From contig CAWFXV010000027.1 in assembly GCA_963819885.1 (NCBI GenBank), positions 67,807 to 131,806 of the forward strand: a stretch of 64,000 nucleotides of DNA, in the 5' to 3' direction. The notes under the pieces are model-generated. The model had not been told where the DNA came from. It ran no database searches and worked only from the letters and a program-made list of their open reading frames with translations. Positions 52,557 to 61,859 of this stretch are shown piece after piece. The translations under genes and the position numbers were made by a program. The stretch is from JACVRX01 sp963819885 (GTDB lineage Bacteria > Actinomycetota > Actinomycetes > Jiangellales > Jiangellaceae). Every line of letters begins with the position of its first letter. The stretch's first letter is position 1.

Positions 52557-52631
52557 GGGGCGGTAGCTCAGCTGGTCAGAGCAGCGGACTCATAATCCGT
52601 CAGGTCGTGGGTTCGAGTCCCACCCGCCCCA
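52557..52631 (+). tRNA. tRNA with CAT anticodon (tRNA-Met elongator or tRNA-Ile2)
   Basis: A 75-nt cloverleaf: acceptor GGGGCGG pairs with CCGCCCC, D-arm AGCTCAGCTGGTCAGAGC, anticodon loop CTCATAA (CAT), T-arm GTGGGTTCGAGTCCCAC, discriminator A; CCA is not encoded. Elongator Met and lysidine-modified Ile2 share this anticodon; I favour Met but cannot exclude Ile2. A 10-bp duplicate of its 3' end (CACCCGCCCC) follows immediately. TACGCT at 52534-52539 may be its -10. Confidence 0.93.
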
Positions 52632-52655
52632 CCCGCCCCACCGAACCTTCCACGC

Positions 52656-53552
52656 TCACATGTCCGCCACCGACTCCGCCGGCTCTCCGGGCTCAGTCGG
52701 GTCTTCCGACCGAGTCGGCCGCCCATGACGGATGAACCGACCCAACCGGCCCTCGTCCTCCGCGATGACGTTTCCGATGATCCCAGCGGCCAGGAAGACG
52801 AACGAGAGCACGTACAACGAGGCCAGGTAGGTGAATGCCACCCCGATGGACCCGTACTGGTCGGCGCTCTCCTCCAATGCGCGCGGCAGATACGCCTCGC
52901 TGGCCGGTCGCACCACCAGCATGGCCAGCGCGAATACGACGCCGCCGGGAATGAGTCGGCGCACCGGCACCCGGTTGGCCAGTAGCAGCCATGGCACGAA
53001 GGCTGCGACCAGTATGTCGAGTCCGAATGTGAGCACGAAGGTCCACGCGTTCCGTGGGGGGATCGGGTCGGTGAACCGACCGAGGGACCGGGCCACCACA
53101 GCCGCCAGCACCAACGCCATCACCACGGCCAGCCATCGCCACGCATTGGTGAGTTGCGTCTTCGGCCGCGACAGCTGCCAGATGCTGGCCATCGCGCGGG
53201 TGAGGGCGCGGGACAGGCTGGTCGCCGACAGCAGCACGAATACCGCCCCCACAATGCCGAACGCGCTGCCGCCGGACTCGTCCAGGGCCTGCTCGAGGAC
53301 ATCCTGGGCGACCGGCGGCATCGAGACGGCATCCGCGAACCGTTCGGTCGTCGACTGACCGACCCAGACGAACAGCATGATCAGGAGCGGGAGCACTGAC
53401 GAAAACAGCTGAGCGGCGAGCGCCATTGCGCGGTCGAAGAGGTCGAGCCGCGCGAACCCGGCCAGGGACCCAAGCGCGATGCGACCCGGCCAGTGCTCCC
53501 TCATCGAGCGGGCAAGCTCATGCAGCCGGTCGGATTCCCGAAAGCTCGTCAT
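52656..53552 (-). CDS. YihY/BrkB-family inner membrane protein
   Basis: A 298-aa protein with about six hydrophobic helices between residues ~40 and 265. It contains AMALAAQLFSSVLPLLIMLFVW near the first helix, the family's conserved long amphipathic stretch (GIVGAVFVLLSATSLSRALTRAM) and GIGNVIAEDE-like C-terminal end. Relatives were once called RNase BN, which is wrong for this family; the true function is unknown. The C-terminal tail is Pro/Glu/Thr-rich. It lies 7 bp downstream of the potassium-channel gene and is likely co-transcribed with it. It is convergent with the tRNA gene. Confidence 0.88.
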   Translation of the reverse strand: MTSFRESDRLHELARSMREHWPGRIALGSLAGFARLDLFDRAMALAAQLFSSVLPLLIMLFVWVGQSTTERFADAVSMPPVAQDVLEQALDESGGSAFGIVGAVFVLLSATSLSRALTRAMASIWQLSRPKTQLTNAWRWLAVVMALVLAAVVARSLGRFTDPIPPRNAWTFVLTFGLDILVAAFVPWLLLANRVPVRRLIPGGVVFALAMLVVRPASEAYLPRALEESADQYGSIGVAFTYLASLYVLSFVFLAAGIIGNVIAEDEGRLGRFIRHGRPTRSEDPTEPGEPAESVADM

Positions 53553-53559
53553 GGCTTGT

Positions 53560-54135
53560 TCAATCCGTGGCAGTGCGGCCGTTGTTGGCGTCTGGTTGCG
53601 GACCGTTGGTGGTCTTCTGGCCCGCCTCGACTGCGCCGACGAAAACGCGAACCCCGAGGCCCAGCACGATCAGGTCCAGGATCATCTGGACCGTGACCAG
53701 CACGCGGGCCGTTTCGCTCGTTGCCGTGATATCCCCAAAGCCGACCGTGGCGAAGATGGTGACCGTGAAATACAGCGAATCGGTCCTGTTGAGCGTTTCA
53801 TTGAAGTTGCTGGCATCGGCCTCAGCCATCAGGAAGTACACGGCCGCGAAGAGCAGGAGGAACAGCGGTGCGATGCCAGCGAGCGCTTCGACCGCTTTCA
53901 CGGCCGGATGCCGCGATCGAATGACCGCTTTCACCTGATATGACGCAACGGCGGCCAACACGAGCAGCCCAACCGCCAAGGTTAGGCCCAACGGGACCCC
54001 AGACAGATTGTCAAGCGGGGCGACGTAGTACACAGCGACGAGAATCACCGTGACGGCTGAGGCCCGCAGCAGACCAGCTACTAGGCGCCGCCGACGCTGC
54101 GCCCGGGATAGCGCCAGGACTGGTGCCGTGGTCAT
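53560..54135 (-). CDS. Two-pore-helix-type potassium channel protein (Ion_trans_2)
   Basis: A 191-aa membrane protein. Four hydrophobic segments (about residues 20-38, 46-65, 85-108 and 145-170) include a pore loop with TVGFGD in YFTVTIFATVGFGDITATSE, the K+-selectivity filter of Kir/KcsA-like channels (GFG replacing GYG). There is no RCK/TrkA-N domain, so gating is by membrane or pH cues, or an unknown partner. GTG/ATG start choices lie near 54135. The gene precedes YihY in an apparent operon. Confidence 0.88.
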   Translation of the reverse strand: MTTAPVLALSRAQRRRRLVAGLLRASAVTVILVAVYYVAPLDNLSGVPLGLTLAVGLLVLAAVASYQVKAVIRSRHPAVKAVEALAGIAPLFLLLFAAVYFLMAEADASNFNETLNRTDSLYFTVTIFATVGFGDITATSETARVLVTVQMILDLIVLGLGVRVFVGAVEAGQKTTNGPQPDANNGRTATD

Positions 54136-54178
54136 GTCGTCATCCGTTCAGCCCTCAACCATGATCGAGTGGCGCATG

Positions 54179-55384
54179 TCAGTCGAGCATGCGCTGCAGG
54201 GTCGGTTGGGCGCGGTCGGCGACCTGGTCGACGAGGCCGGCCGATCGTAGGCGGGCGATGCCGCTGGTGGCGATCACGTAGAAGGGCACGGCCAAGATCA
54301 GGCCGACGATGCCGCCGAGGAGACCACCCAACGCGGTGACGACAAGTACGACCAGCGGATGGATGTCGAGGGTGCGGCCCATCACCCTGGGCTCGACGAA
54401 GTTCTCCAGCGCCAGGTTAGCGGCGAGCACTATCACCAGCATGACGGCAGCGGTGCCGATTCCGCCCTCGCCGAGAGCGATGATCACGGCCAGGCCCCCA
54501 CCCAGGAAGGCGCCGATATAGGGGATGTAGCCGCCGACGAAGTTGACCACGATGATGGTGAACACCAGCGGCAGGCCGAGCAGAAGGCTGGCCAGGCCGA
54601 TGACCACCGACACGACGGCGGACATGACGGTGCGGCCTCGACCGTAGTCGCGCAGGATGCGGCAGGCATCGCCGATGAAGGCGTCGACGCCGTCTCGGAT
54701 CGTCGGGTCGATTTGCGCGACGACCGAGCGGCGCAGACGGGTGCCGTCCTTGAGCAGGTAGAACATGATCAGGGAGCCGAGGATGATGCCGCTGGCCAGG
54801 CCAACCAGTGAGTGAACGCCGGAGACCAGATGGGTGAGGAAGCCCTCGGCGATCGCTGGGGCCGCCTCCTGGGTTGCCGCCTGGGCCTCCTCCAACGCGG
54901 CCGGATCGACACCAAGCGACTCGACCGCGTTGTCCTTCGCCGCATCGACCGAGGCGCTGATCTCGTCCACCTGATCGATCACACCCTGGACGGTTGCGAC
55001 CACCACGGCGGTCATCAAGGCGAGCAGGCCCAGGACGATCAGCCCGGCGGCGAGAGTGGGCTTGAACCCGTGGCGTCGAAGGGATCCAACCATCGGCTTG
55101 AAGACCACGGCCAGCACGGCCGCGAACGTCAGCGGGAGCACGATCTCGCTGATCGCGCCAAGCGCGGTGACCACGATGATCGCCGCCACAACGAACCCCA
55201 CGAAGCTCCACGCCCAGACCCCCAGTCTGGGAATCCAGCGCATGAACGCCGGGGCATCACTCGGGCTCGTGTCGCGCCCGGCTGCCGAATCGCTGTCAGC
55301 ACTTCCGTCGGACTGGCCGGCCGCGGACGCTGGTCCGCGGGATGCGACATCGACCTCCGGGTCGGTCCTCACACGGTCTACCAC
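54179..55384 (-). CDS. AI-2E (PerM/TqsA)-family transporter
   Basis: A 401-aa membrane protein with about eight helices. It has a hydrophilic N-terminal ~45 residues, then FVGFVVAAIIVVTALGAISEIV, and a long extracytoplasmic/amphipathic middle (~110-190). The family block is LLLGLPLVFTIIVVNFVGGYIPYIGAFLGGGLAVIIALGEGG (in parts), ending in NFVEPRVMGRTLDIHPLVVLV, the conserved C-terminal signature. Relatives export autoinducer-2 or act as Na+/H+ antiporters; this cannot be decided here. Its start (55384) is divergent from LuxR-2 with a 210-bp gap. Confidence 0.88.
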   Translation of the reverse strand: MVDRVRTDPEVDVASRGPASAAGQSDGSADSDSAAGRDTSPSDAPAFMRWIPRLGVWAWSFVGFVVAAIIVVTALGAISEIVLPLTFAAVLAVVFKPMVGSLRRHGFKPTLAAGLIVLGLLALMTAVVVATVQGVIDQVDEISASVDAAKDNAVESLGVDPAALEEAQAATQEAAPAIAEGFLTHLVSGVHSLVGLASGIILGSLIMFYLLKDGTRLRRSVVAQIDPTIRDGVDAFIGDACRILRDYGRGRTVMSAVVSVVIGLASLLLGLPLVFTIIVVNFVGGYIPYIGAFLGGGLAVIIALGEGGIGTAAVMLVIVLAANLALENFVEPRVMGRTLDIHPLVVLVVTALGGLLGGIVGLILAVPFYVIATSGIARLRSAGLVDQVADRAQPTLQRMLD

Positions 55385-55582
55385 CGGCGAATCCTTTCTC
55401 GAAGGACTGCGTGGCGGCGGCCAAGTGGAGGCCGACGACGCCGCCTGTCGTCATCTCATCCAGTACACGATGTCGTCGCATCCCCCAGATTGTGTGAATT
55501 GGCGCCAGCCCGGACCGTTCCTGGCTCGCCGGGGCTCCGGCGCCACATCCGAGTTTCCGTTGAGTGACCCGACAGCTGTGCC

Positions 55583-55588
55583 TAGGAT
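55583..55588 (+). promoter_or_regulatory. Putative -10 box of leaderless LuxR-2
   Basis: TAGGAT ends 6 nt before GTG 55595, with no Shine-Dalgarno. The rest of the 55385-55582 intergene shows no copy of the TCACCC-N5-GGGTGA palindrome. Confidence 0.5.
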
Positions 55589-55594
55589 CCGATC

Positions 55595-57839
55595 GTGACC
55601 GGGGACTCACGCGAGGAGGCGCCGAGGGCTGCCGAGCTGGATGCGTCGCTGCTCGACGCCAAGCTGTCGATTCCGCAGCCTCGCCGAGGTTCGGTGAGTC
55701 GTGCACCCCTCATCGAGACGGCTCGCGCGAGCGATTGCCGCGTGGTCGGCGTTACCGCGCCTGCGGGTTATGGCAAGTCGACCTTGCTGGTTCAGTGGGC
55801 CCTCGCCGAGGATCGCCGCGTCGCATGGGTGTCTCTGGACCGCCTGGACGATGATCCTGCGGCCCTGCTGACCTTGCTGGCATCCGCCTACGCTCGGGTC
55901 TCGCCGGGAAACTCCGACCTGATCGCGGATATGGGCGGTCTCGGCGTGTCGGTGTTGGGACGCGCTGCGCCGCGTCTTGCCTCGGCCCTGAGGACGAGCC
56001 CGGTTCCGTTCGTGCTCATGCTCGACGACCTCCACGAACTGCAGTCGCCGGCCTGTCACGATGTGCTGAGCGTGGTGATCTCCGGTATTCCGCGAGGTTC
56101 TCAACTGGTCGCGGCGAGTCGTTCCGAGCAGCCTCACCTGCCGCCGCTGCGAGCTTCCGGTGAAGTGTTGGAGTACTTGGCGAGCGACCTGGCCCTCGAC
56201 GCGGCCGGCGCCGAACAAATCTTCGCCGAGGCACGCGTCAGCATCACTCCCGACCTGGCAGCCGCTGTGACCGAACGGACCGAAGGCTGGCCGGTCGGGC
56301 TCTACCTCGCTGCGGTGATCGCGCACGACAGCAACGGCGATGCGTTGACGGTCTCCGGCAACGACCGGTACGTGGCCGACTACCTGTACCGCGAGTCGTT
56401 GACTCGACTGCCCGAGAGTATTCAGCGGTTCCTGCGGCGCACGGCGGTGCTCGATCAACTGTGCGCTCCGCTGTGCGACGCCCTCCTCGGAGAATCAGGC
56501 GCGCAGGACCGACTGCGCAGCCTCGAGGCCTCGAACGTGTTCCTGATCCCGCTCGATCGTCGGCGAGAGTGGTACCGCTACCACGCCTTGTACCGTGAGT
56601 TCTTGCTTGGTGAGCTTCGTCGGGTCGAGCCCGAGGCCATCATGAAGCTGCATCTGCGGGCTGCCGACTGGTACGAGGCCAACGGATCTCCAGCGATGGC
56701 CGTCGAGCACCTGTTGAACACGACCGAGCAGGACCGATGCGTTCAGTTGGTGACGGCGTTGATCCTGCCGACCTACCAGGCCGGCCAGTTATCGACCGTG
56801 CAACGCTGGCTGTCGGCGCTGGGCGATTCCGCAGTCGAGGAATATCCCCCGCTGGCCGTTCTGGCGGGCTACATAGCTGTGTTCACGGGGCAGACCGCCG
56901 AAGCGCAACGCTGGGCGGCGATCGTGGACGCGGCTTCGTTTGACCTGGTTCCGGCCGACGGCACGGCATCGTTCGACTCGGCGCGGGCGATGTTTCGAAC
57001 CGTCATTTGTGCCGCAGGCCCGGAGCAGATGATGACCGACGCAAGATTCGCCGTCGCGCAAGAGCCGCCGTGGAGCGTCTGGCGCGACACGGCGCTCTGC
57101 TTTTTGGCCGAGGCGCATCTGCTCACCGGAGACGTTGACCAGGCGAGTGCCCTGTTCGCCGAGTCGTCCACCCTGGCCGCTGCGAATTGGCAATACCGAT
57201 TCGCTCGTCGACAGCGAGGCTGAGCTCGCGGTGCTGGCCATGGATCGCGGGCGATGGGCGGAGGCGGGCGGGCATGTGGAACGGGCGCTCGCCGCTATTG
57301 ATGAGTATCGGATGCAGGACTACGTCACCAGCGTGCTGGCCTTCGCCGTCGCTGCCCGGCTCGCCGTGCACCGTGGCGACCTGAAGGAGGCAGACCGGCA
57401 GCTCACGCAGGCGATGCGGGCCCGTCCGACCTGCACATTCGTGCTGCCATGGCTCGCTGTACGCGCACGACTGCAACTCGCGAAGGTTTACTGGGGCATG
57501 GGTGACCACACAACCGCTCGTCACCTACAGCGTGAGATCGACGACATCTTCCTCCACCGGCCAGACCTCGGTGCCCTCGTCGACGAGGTCTCGGAGCTTC
57601 GCAAGATCACATCGAGCCCACAGCTGGGAGCGATCGGCGGGTCGCCGCTCACCCCTGCGGAGCTTCGGCTGCTCCCGTACCTGCAGACACACCTCACGAT
57701 TCGCGAGATCGGGGAGCGGCTGTTCGTCTCCCGCAATACCGTCAGCTCGGAGGTCGGCTCCATCTACAGAAAACTGGGCGTCTCCTCACGCAACGACGCG
57801 GTGCAACAAGCGACGGCGATCGGTCTGCTCGGCGCGTAG
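55595..57839 (+). pseudogene. MalT-type LuxR-family regulator (LuxR-2), frameshifted
   Basis: A ~748-codon regulator homologous in layout to LuxR-1. The ATPase has Walker A APAGYGKS (residues 55-62) and VLMLDDLHEL, then the winged-helix WYRYHALYREFLLGEL, TPR-like repeats and a C-terminal LuxR helix-turn-helix (LTPAELRLLPYLQTHLTIREIGERLFVSRNTVSSEVGSIYRKLGV, in parts). Sense in the first frame ends at STLAAAN near 57187 and stops at 57223. The continuation (GNTDSLVDSEAELAVLAMDRG…) is in the +1 frame to 57839. Removing one T from AATTGGCAAT (57184-57193) restores a continuous protein. The HTH domain is thus separated from the ATPase, as in LuxR-1. It is convergent with the arylsulfatase, a possible target. 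Confidence 0.87.
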
Positions 57840-57926
57840 CCGGGCAAGATTGAACCCGCGACCCTTCCACGACTTTCGTGGCCCACGACGGAGCCGAGAC
57901 GTGGCGTTCGGGCTCGGTCCGTTCGT

Positions 57927-60289
57927 CTACTGCCTGGCCATGGCGATGCGGAGGCGCTCCTCGGGGTCGATGAAGTGGTCGTGATCATCGGCGCCGAGGT
58001 CGATCTGCACCCAGTTGATCTTGCCGTTGAACCGGCTGCCCTGGGCGGTGTAGTCGGGGGTGACGGTGGTGCCGGTTTCCTGACCGATGTCGGTCGTCTC
58101 GTCGGCAGAGAAGATCATCGGCTGGGTGTTCTCGACCCGGCCGGTGCCGACTGGCTTGCCGTCATAGTAGAGGGTGACGTCGCCGCCCTTGGCCAGCCCG
58201 CCGCCGTCGTAGGCGAACTCCATGCGCACCTGATGGGTGCCGGCGGGGATCGAGGTGTCGGCGGCGGTGGTGAACTCGTGGATACCGAGCGTGTTGTAGA
58301 CGAACTTGGCTTTGCCGTCCTTGAAGTAGAGGGCCCAGCCGCCGAAGCGGCCGCCCTGGGCGATGATCACGCCATCCGCGCCGTCGGCGACCGCGACTTC
58401 GGCGGTGACCGAGAACGACTTGTTCTTGATGCTCACAACGCTGTTCTCCGACAGGCGTCCCATGCCCGCGAAGAACAACTGCGAGTTGCCACGGATGAGA
58501 GTCGGCCGGCCGGCCATCGACGGCTCGATGCGCTCCGCGCTGCGATCGTCCAGCGGCAGCACGTTGTACTTCGTCGCTTCGATGAGCCACAGCCGTTGCA
58601 GCGCGGCGAGCATCTCCGGCTGTTCGGCGGCGAGGTTGTGGGCCTGGCTGTAGTCGCTGTTGCCGTCGTAGAGCTCCCAGACGTCGTCGTCGAACGCCGG
58701 GAGGTCGCCGCCGACCATGACCCACGGCGTCTTGTGCTTGGTGACCGCGCTCCAACCCTTGTGGTAGATGCCGCGGTTGGCGAACATCTCGAAATACTGC
58801 AGCTCGTGGCGCTCCGAGGCGTCGGCGTCGTTGAACGAGTACAGCATGCTCGCGCCCTCCATCGGCGACTGCATGACCCCGTTCACCATCGCCGGCTCGG
58901 GCAGACCTGCGGCCTCCAGGATCGTCGGAGCAACATCGATGACATGGGAGAATTGCGTGCGCATACCGCCCTTCTCCTCGATCCCGTTGGGCCAGTGCAC
59001 GATCGTGCCGTTGCGGGTGCCACCCCAGTGCGAGGCGACCTGTTTGGTCCACTGGAACGGGGTGTTCATCGCCCACGCCCAACCGACCGCGTAGTGGTTG
59101 TACGAGCTGGGCGAGCCGAGCTCGTCCATCTTGCTTCGCAGGAACTCCGGTGTCTCGAGCTCGGCCATCCCGTTGAAGTTGGCCATCTCGTTGAATGCGC
59201 CATTCAGGGTGCCTTCGGCGGAGGCGCCGTTGTCGCCGATGATGTAGAAGATGATCGTGTCGTCGTGGATCCCGAGATCGTCGATCGCGTCGATCACACG
59301 GCCGACGTGATGGTCGGTGTGCTCGAGGAATCCGGCGTACACCTCCATCTCGCGGGCGAGTACCGGCTTTAGCTCGTCCGGCATGTCATCCCAGGCCGGG
59401 ATCACGTCGTGCCGGGCGGGAATGTCGGCGTCGGCAGGGATGACCCCCAGCTCCTTCTGCTTGGCGAAGGTCCGTGCGCGCTGCGCGTCCCAGCCGTCGT
59501 CGAACTTGCCCTTGTACTTGTCCGCCCACTCCTTTGGGACATGGTGCGGAGCATGCGTCGCACCGGGCGCGAAGTACACGAAGAACGGCTTGTCCGGCAT
59601 CAGCGCCTTCTGCTGACGGATCCAGCTGATCGCGTGATCGGCCAAGTCCTCGGTCAGGTGGTAGCCCTCCTCCGGGGTGGCCGGCGGCTCTACCGGCGTC
59701 GTGCCGTCGTACAGCGCCGGGTCCCACTGATTGTTCTCGCCGCCGATGAATCCGTAGAAGTGCTCGAACCCGCCCCCTCCTGCCGGCCACCCGTCGAACG
59801 GGCCCATCGGCGAGGACTGCCAGACCGGCACCTCGTGGCACTTGCCGAACTGTGCGGTCGAGTAGCCGTTCAACTTCAGCGTCATGGCCAGCGGCGCCTT
59901 GGTGTTCGGACGCAGCGAGTTGTTACCCGGAGCCGATGTCGCGGTCTCGGTGATGCTGCCCATCCCGACCGAGTGGTGGTTGCGGCCGGTGAGCAAGGCC
60001 TGCCGGGTCGGGGCGCACAGGGCCGTCGTGTGGAACCGGTTGTACCGCAGCCCACCCGCGGCCAGCCGTCCGCGGTCGGCGTGAAGCACGGACCGCCGAA
60101 CGCGGACGACGCACCGAAGCCGACATCGTCGATCAGCACGACCAGCACGTTCGGCGCGCTCTCCGGCGGAGACAACGGCTCGATCGGCGGGAACCCGGTG
60201 TCTGGGTCCTTAGCGTCATATGTCGTCAGACCCGGCAACGGGCGGTCAGGGATCGGCAACATCGTGCGCGCGTGCCGGTCAGGACTCAT
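57927..60289 (-). pseudogene. Type I arylsulfatase, frameshifted near the N-terminus
   Basis: A ~787-codon formylglycine-dependent sulfatase. The N-terminus from ATG 60289 (GGAGGAAC upstream) reads through NVLVVLIDDVGFGASSAFGG, where the paired Asp bind Ca2+, to FTPTAD. The sense then moves to another frame near 60065 and continues RLAAGGLRYNRFHTTALCAPTRQALLTGR, with the CxPxR active-site motif CAPTR and following GR, to the end at 57927. Adding one C (GAC-CGG for GACGG) repairs it. The C-terminal ~180 residues form a beta-sandwich typical of large actinobacterial arylsulfatases. There is no signal peptide, so it is cytosolic. It would need the FGE at 47255. As written, the Asp pair and the CAPTR motif are on different ORFs. 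Confidence 0.88.
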
Positions 60290-60487
60290 GACGTTCCTCC
60301 GTTGTGTCTAGCGCTAGCTGAGCGACTCCACGACCTAAGGAACGTACGTCCGGGCGGGTCCAGGCTCATCACATACATCGCATGATTCCGCTGCCGATTC
60401 GTGGGCGCCGAGGCGATCGAGTGATCGCTAAGGTAGGTTCCTGTGCGGTGTCGCTTGCCGCCGCATTGTGCCCACACAAAGGTCGAA
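60290..60487 (-). other. Arylsulfatase upstream region, no gene
   Basis: There is no convincing ORF. On either strand there are two small perfect palindromes, CTAGCGCTAG (about 60307-60316) and ACGTACGT (about 60343-60350). The segment should hold the sulfatase promoter. The LuxR-1-type palindrome TCACCC-N5-GGGTGA is not present here. Confidence 0.6.
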
Positions 60488-60516
60488 GGCCTGATCCGAA
60501 GATTTCGGATCAGGCC
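60488..60516 (-). terminator. Perfect 13-bp hairpin downstream of the CMD-like gene
   Basis: Arms GGCCTGATCCGAA (60488-60500) and TTCGGATCAGGCC (60504-60516) around a 3-nt loop. It lies 28 bp past the stop of the CMD-like gene on the minus strand. It is the strongest terminator-like stem in the window, although no long U-run follows. Confidence 0.8.
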
Positions 60517-60544
60517 ATCTGAGCTGCACTTTGTTGGTGTGGCA

Positions 60545-60886
60545 TCACCCACCCGACTGGGGCTCCAATGCGTCGTTGGTGTCATACCCCAGCGCCATCG
60601 CCAGCTTCGGGGCGGCCGCGACCCCGCGCGGGAGCCCGACGACTGGCATGACGCCGACCAACACGTCGACGATCTCGGCTGCGGTGGCGCCCGCATCGAC
60701 GGCGGCATCGGCCTGGGCTCCGTAGGAGGCAACAGCCCCTCCGACTGCGATCAACGCGGCGAGCCGGACGAGCGCCAGCGTCTTCGGATCAAGCTCTTCG
60801 AGCGCGACTCCGGCTCCGCCGACACAGTCCTCCGCGAAGCGTGCGTCGTTGATGGCAAGACGGCGCAGCCGATCGGTGTAGTCCAA
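60545..60886 (-). CDS. Carboxymuconolactone-decarboxylase-like (AhpD fold) small protein
   Basis: A 113-aa all-helical protein beginning at TTG 60886 with AGAGG 7 nt upstream. The pattern LDPKTLALVRLAALIAVGGAVASYGAQADAAVDAGATAAEIVDVL (in parts) is the CMD/AhpD core. The catalytic CxxC(xxH) of AhpD and the HTR motif of true decarboxylases are absent, so the enzymatic role is doubtful. Proteins of this short type commonly accompany arylsulfatase or stress genes in actinomycetes. It is followed by a perfect hairpin and then the sulfatase gene. A paralogue lies at 62087-62416. Confidence 0.78.
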   Translation of the reverse strand: MDYTDRLRRLAINDARFAEDCVGGAGVALEELDPKTLALVRLAALIAVGGAVASYGAQADAAVDAGATAAEIVDVLVGVMPVVGLPRGVAAAPKLAMALGYDTNDALEPQSGG

Positions 60887-61271
60887 AGCCGACCTCTTCC
60901 TCCGCCATCACTGGTTCCCGACACCCTCACCTGGAAGCTGACCAGCAGGCGAAGCGTCCGGCGGCCTTGTGCCCCGGGGAACCATGCTCAAACCCAATTG
61001 AGCGATAGAGCGGACGCTGCGCGCATCATGCAGATGACGTGAACCGTCGACCGCGTCGAGCTCACCGTCATCGACGGGCTCGGCATTCAAGGAGACGCAC
61101 TCGCTCGACGCAGCATCGCTCGCGGACCGCGCCCGGTCCCGACGCATTCGTTGGGCGCCATAGCGTCACCCGCGTCTGCTTAGCTACTGCCCCGGTGGGA
61201 TGAAACAGTTGCCCCCACAACGAGCAGGGCGAGTCTAAAGGCTGCCCACTTGGTCGGCGTGAGCCCAGGTT
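60887..61271. other. Intergenic stretch, no supported gene
   Basis: About 385 bp between two minus-strand genes. Small open frames exist (for example 60908-61147, minus strand) but have no ribosome-binding site, protein-like composition or family resemblance. I see nothing I can name in it, apart from a weak half-palindromic match to the TCACCC operators near 61183-61205. Confidence 0.5.
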
Positions 61272-61787
61272 TCAAGATCCGGAGCAATCGACCTCTGTTG
61301 AAAGGTCGTCGAGCTTGACGGCAGCGTCGGCGGCGCCTGCCCGGGCATCCTCACCCGCGCCGGCTGTGAGTGCCTCGACATCCGAGGCCAGCGAACTCGC
61401 CTTCGCGGCTGCATCGTTCGCATTCACGGCCTCGAGCCCGGTAGCCGCCGTCTCGAGAGCCATCGCAAACGAGTTGAGGTCGGAAACGATCTCGTCGCCT
61501 TGAGCCACCCCCTGCTCCGAGACCGTCTCCAGGGAGCCTTTGAGGTCGTCGAGCGTGGCGCAGAGCGTGGCGGTCGCCTCTTCGAGGGCGGCGCTTGCCT
61601 GCCCGGGGGAGCGCGTCGTGGAATCCGGGGTGGTGGCGGACGAGTCGTCCGGGCTGGACGAGCACCCCACCAGGACCCACAGTGCGATCAGGATCGCGAA
61701 AACGTGCGGTCGCCGACGCTGGCGTTGGGGAAGCGGTACTCCAGTCGCGGGGTAGACATTGGGATCGACTCTCAGCTCGCCGGTCAT
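61272..61787 (-). CDS. Hypothetical lipoprotein
   Basis: A 171-aa protein starting at ATG 61787 with AGAAAGATG-type upstream sequence (GGAGAAAG). After ~28 polar residues comes a hydrophobic segment ending in the lipobox LVGC (Cys ~42), then a Ser/Thr/Asp linker and a helical Ala-rich domain (~65-165), beginning LEEATATLCATLDDLKGSL and ending in VDCSGS, whose two Cys may bond. The organisation resembles the lipoprotein at 42509-43030. An internal start such as the Val/Met before the hydrophobic part is possible because the N-terminal extension is long for a signal peptide. No function can be assigned. Confidence 0.72.
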   Translation of the reverse strand: MTGELRVDPNVYPATGVPLPQRQRRRPHVFAILIALWVLVGCSSSPDDSSATTPDSTTRSPGQASAALEEATATLCATLDDLKGSLETVSEQGVAQGDEIVSDLNSFAMALETAATGLEAVNANDAAAKASSLASDVEALTAGAGEDARAGAADAAVKLDDLSTEVDCSGS

Positions 61788-61859
61788 CTTTCTCCTTATG
61801 GCACGGTTGCCCTCACGAGATCGTCACCGCGGCGCGGGTAAACCACATCACGCGCATTG

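Noticed and set aside
57975..59372. Plus-strand open frame (~465 codons) opposite the arylsulfatase
   Set aside because: Antisense shadow of a clear sulfatase; V/D/E/G-rich with no domain.
60908..61147. 79-codon minus-strand ORF
   Set aside because: No ribosome-binding site, no protein-like pattern, no recognisable family.
61183..61205. Sixth copy of the TCACCC-N5-GGGTGA operator
   Set aside because: Only a partial match (CATCCC ... GGCAGTA on the minus strand) with too many mismatches to count as a copy.
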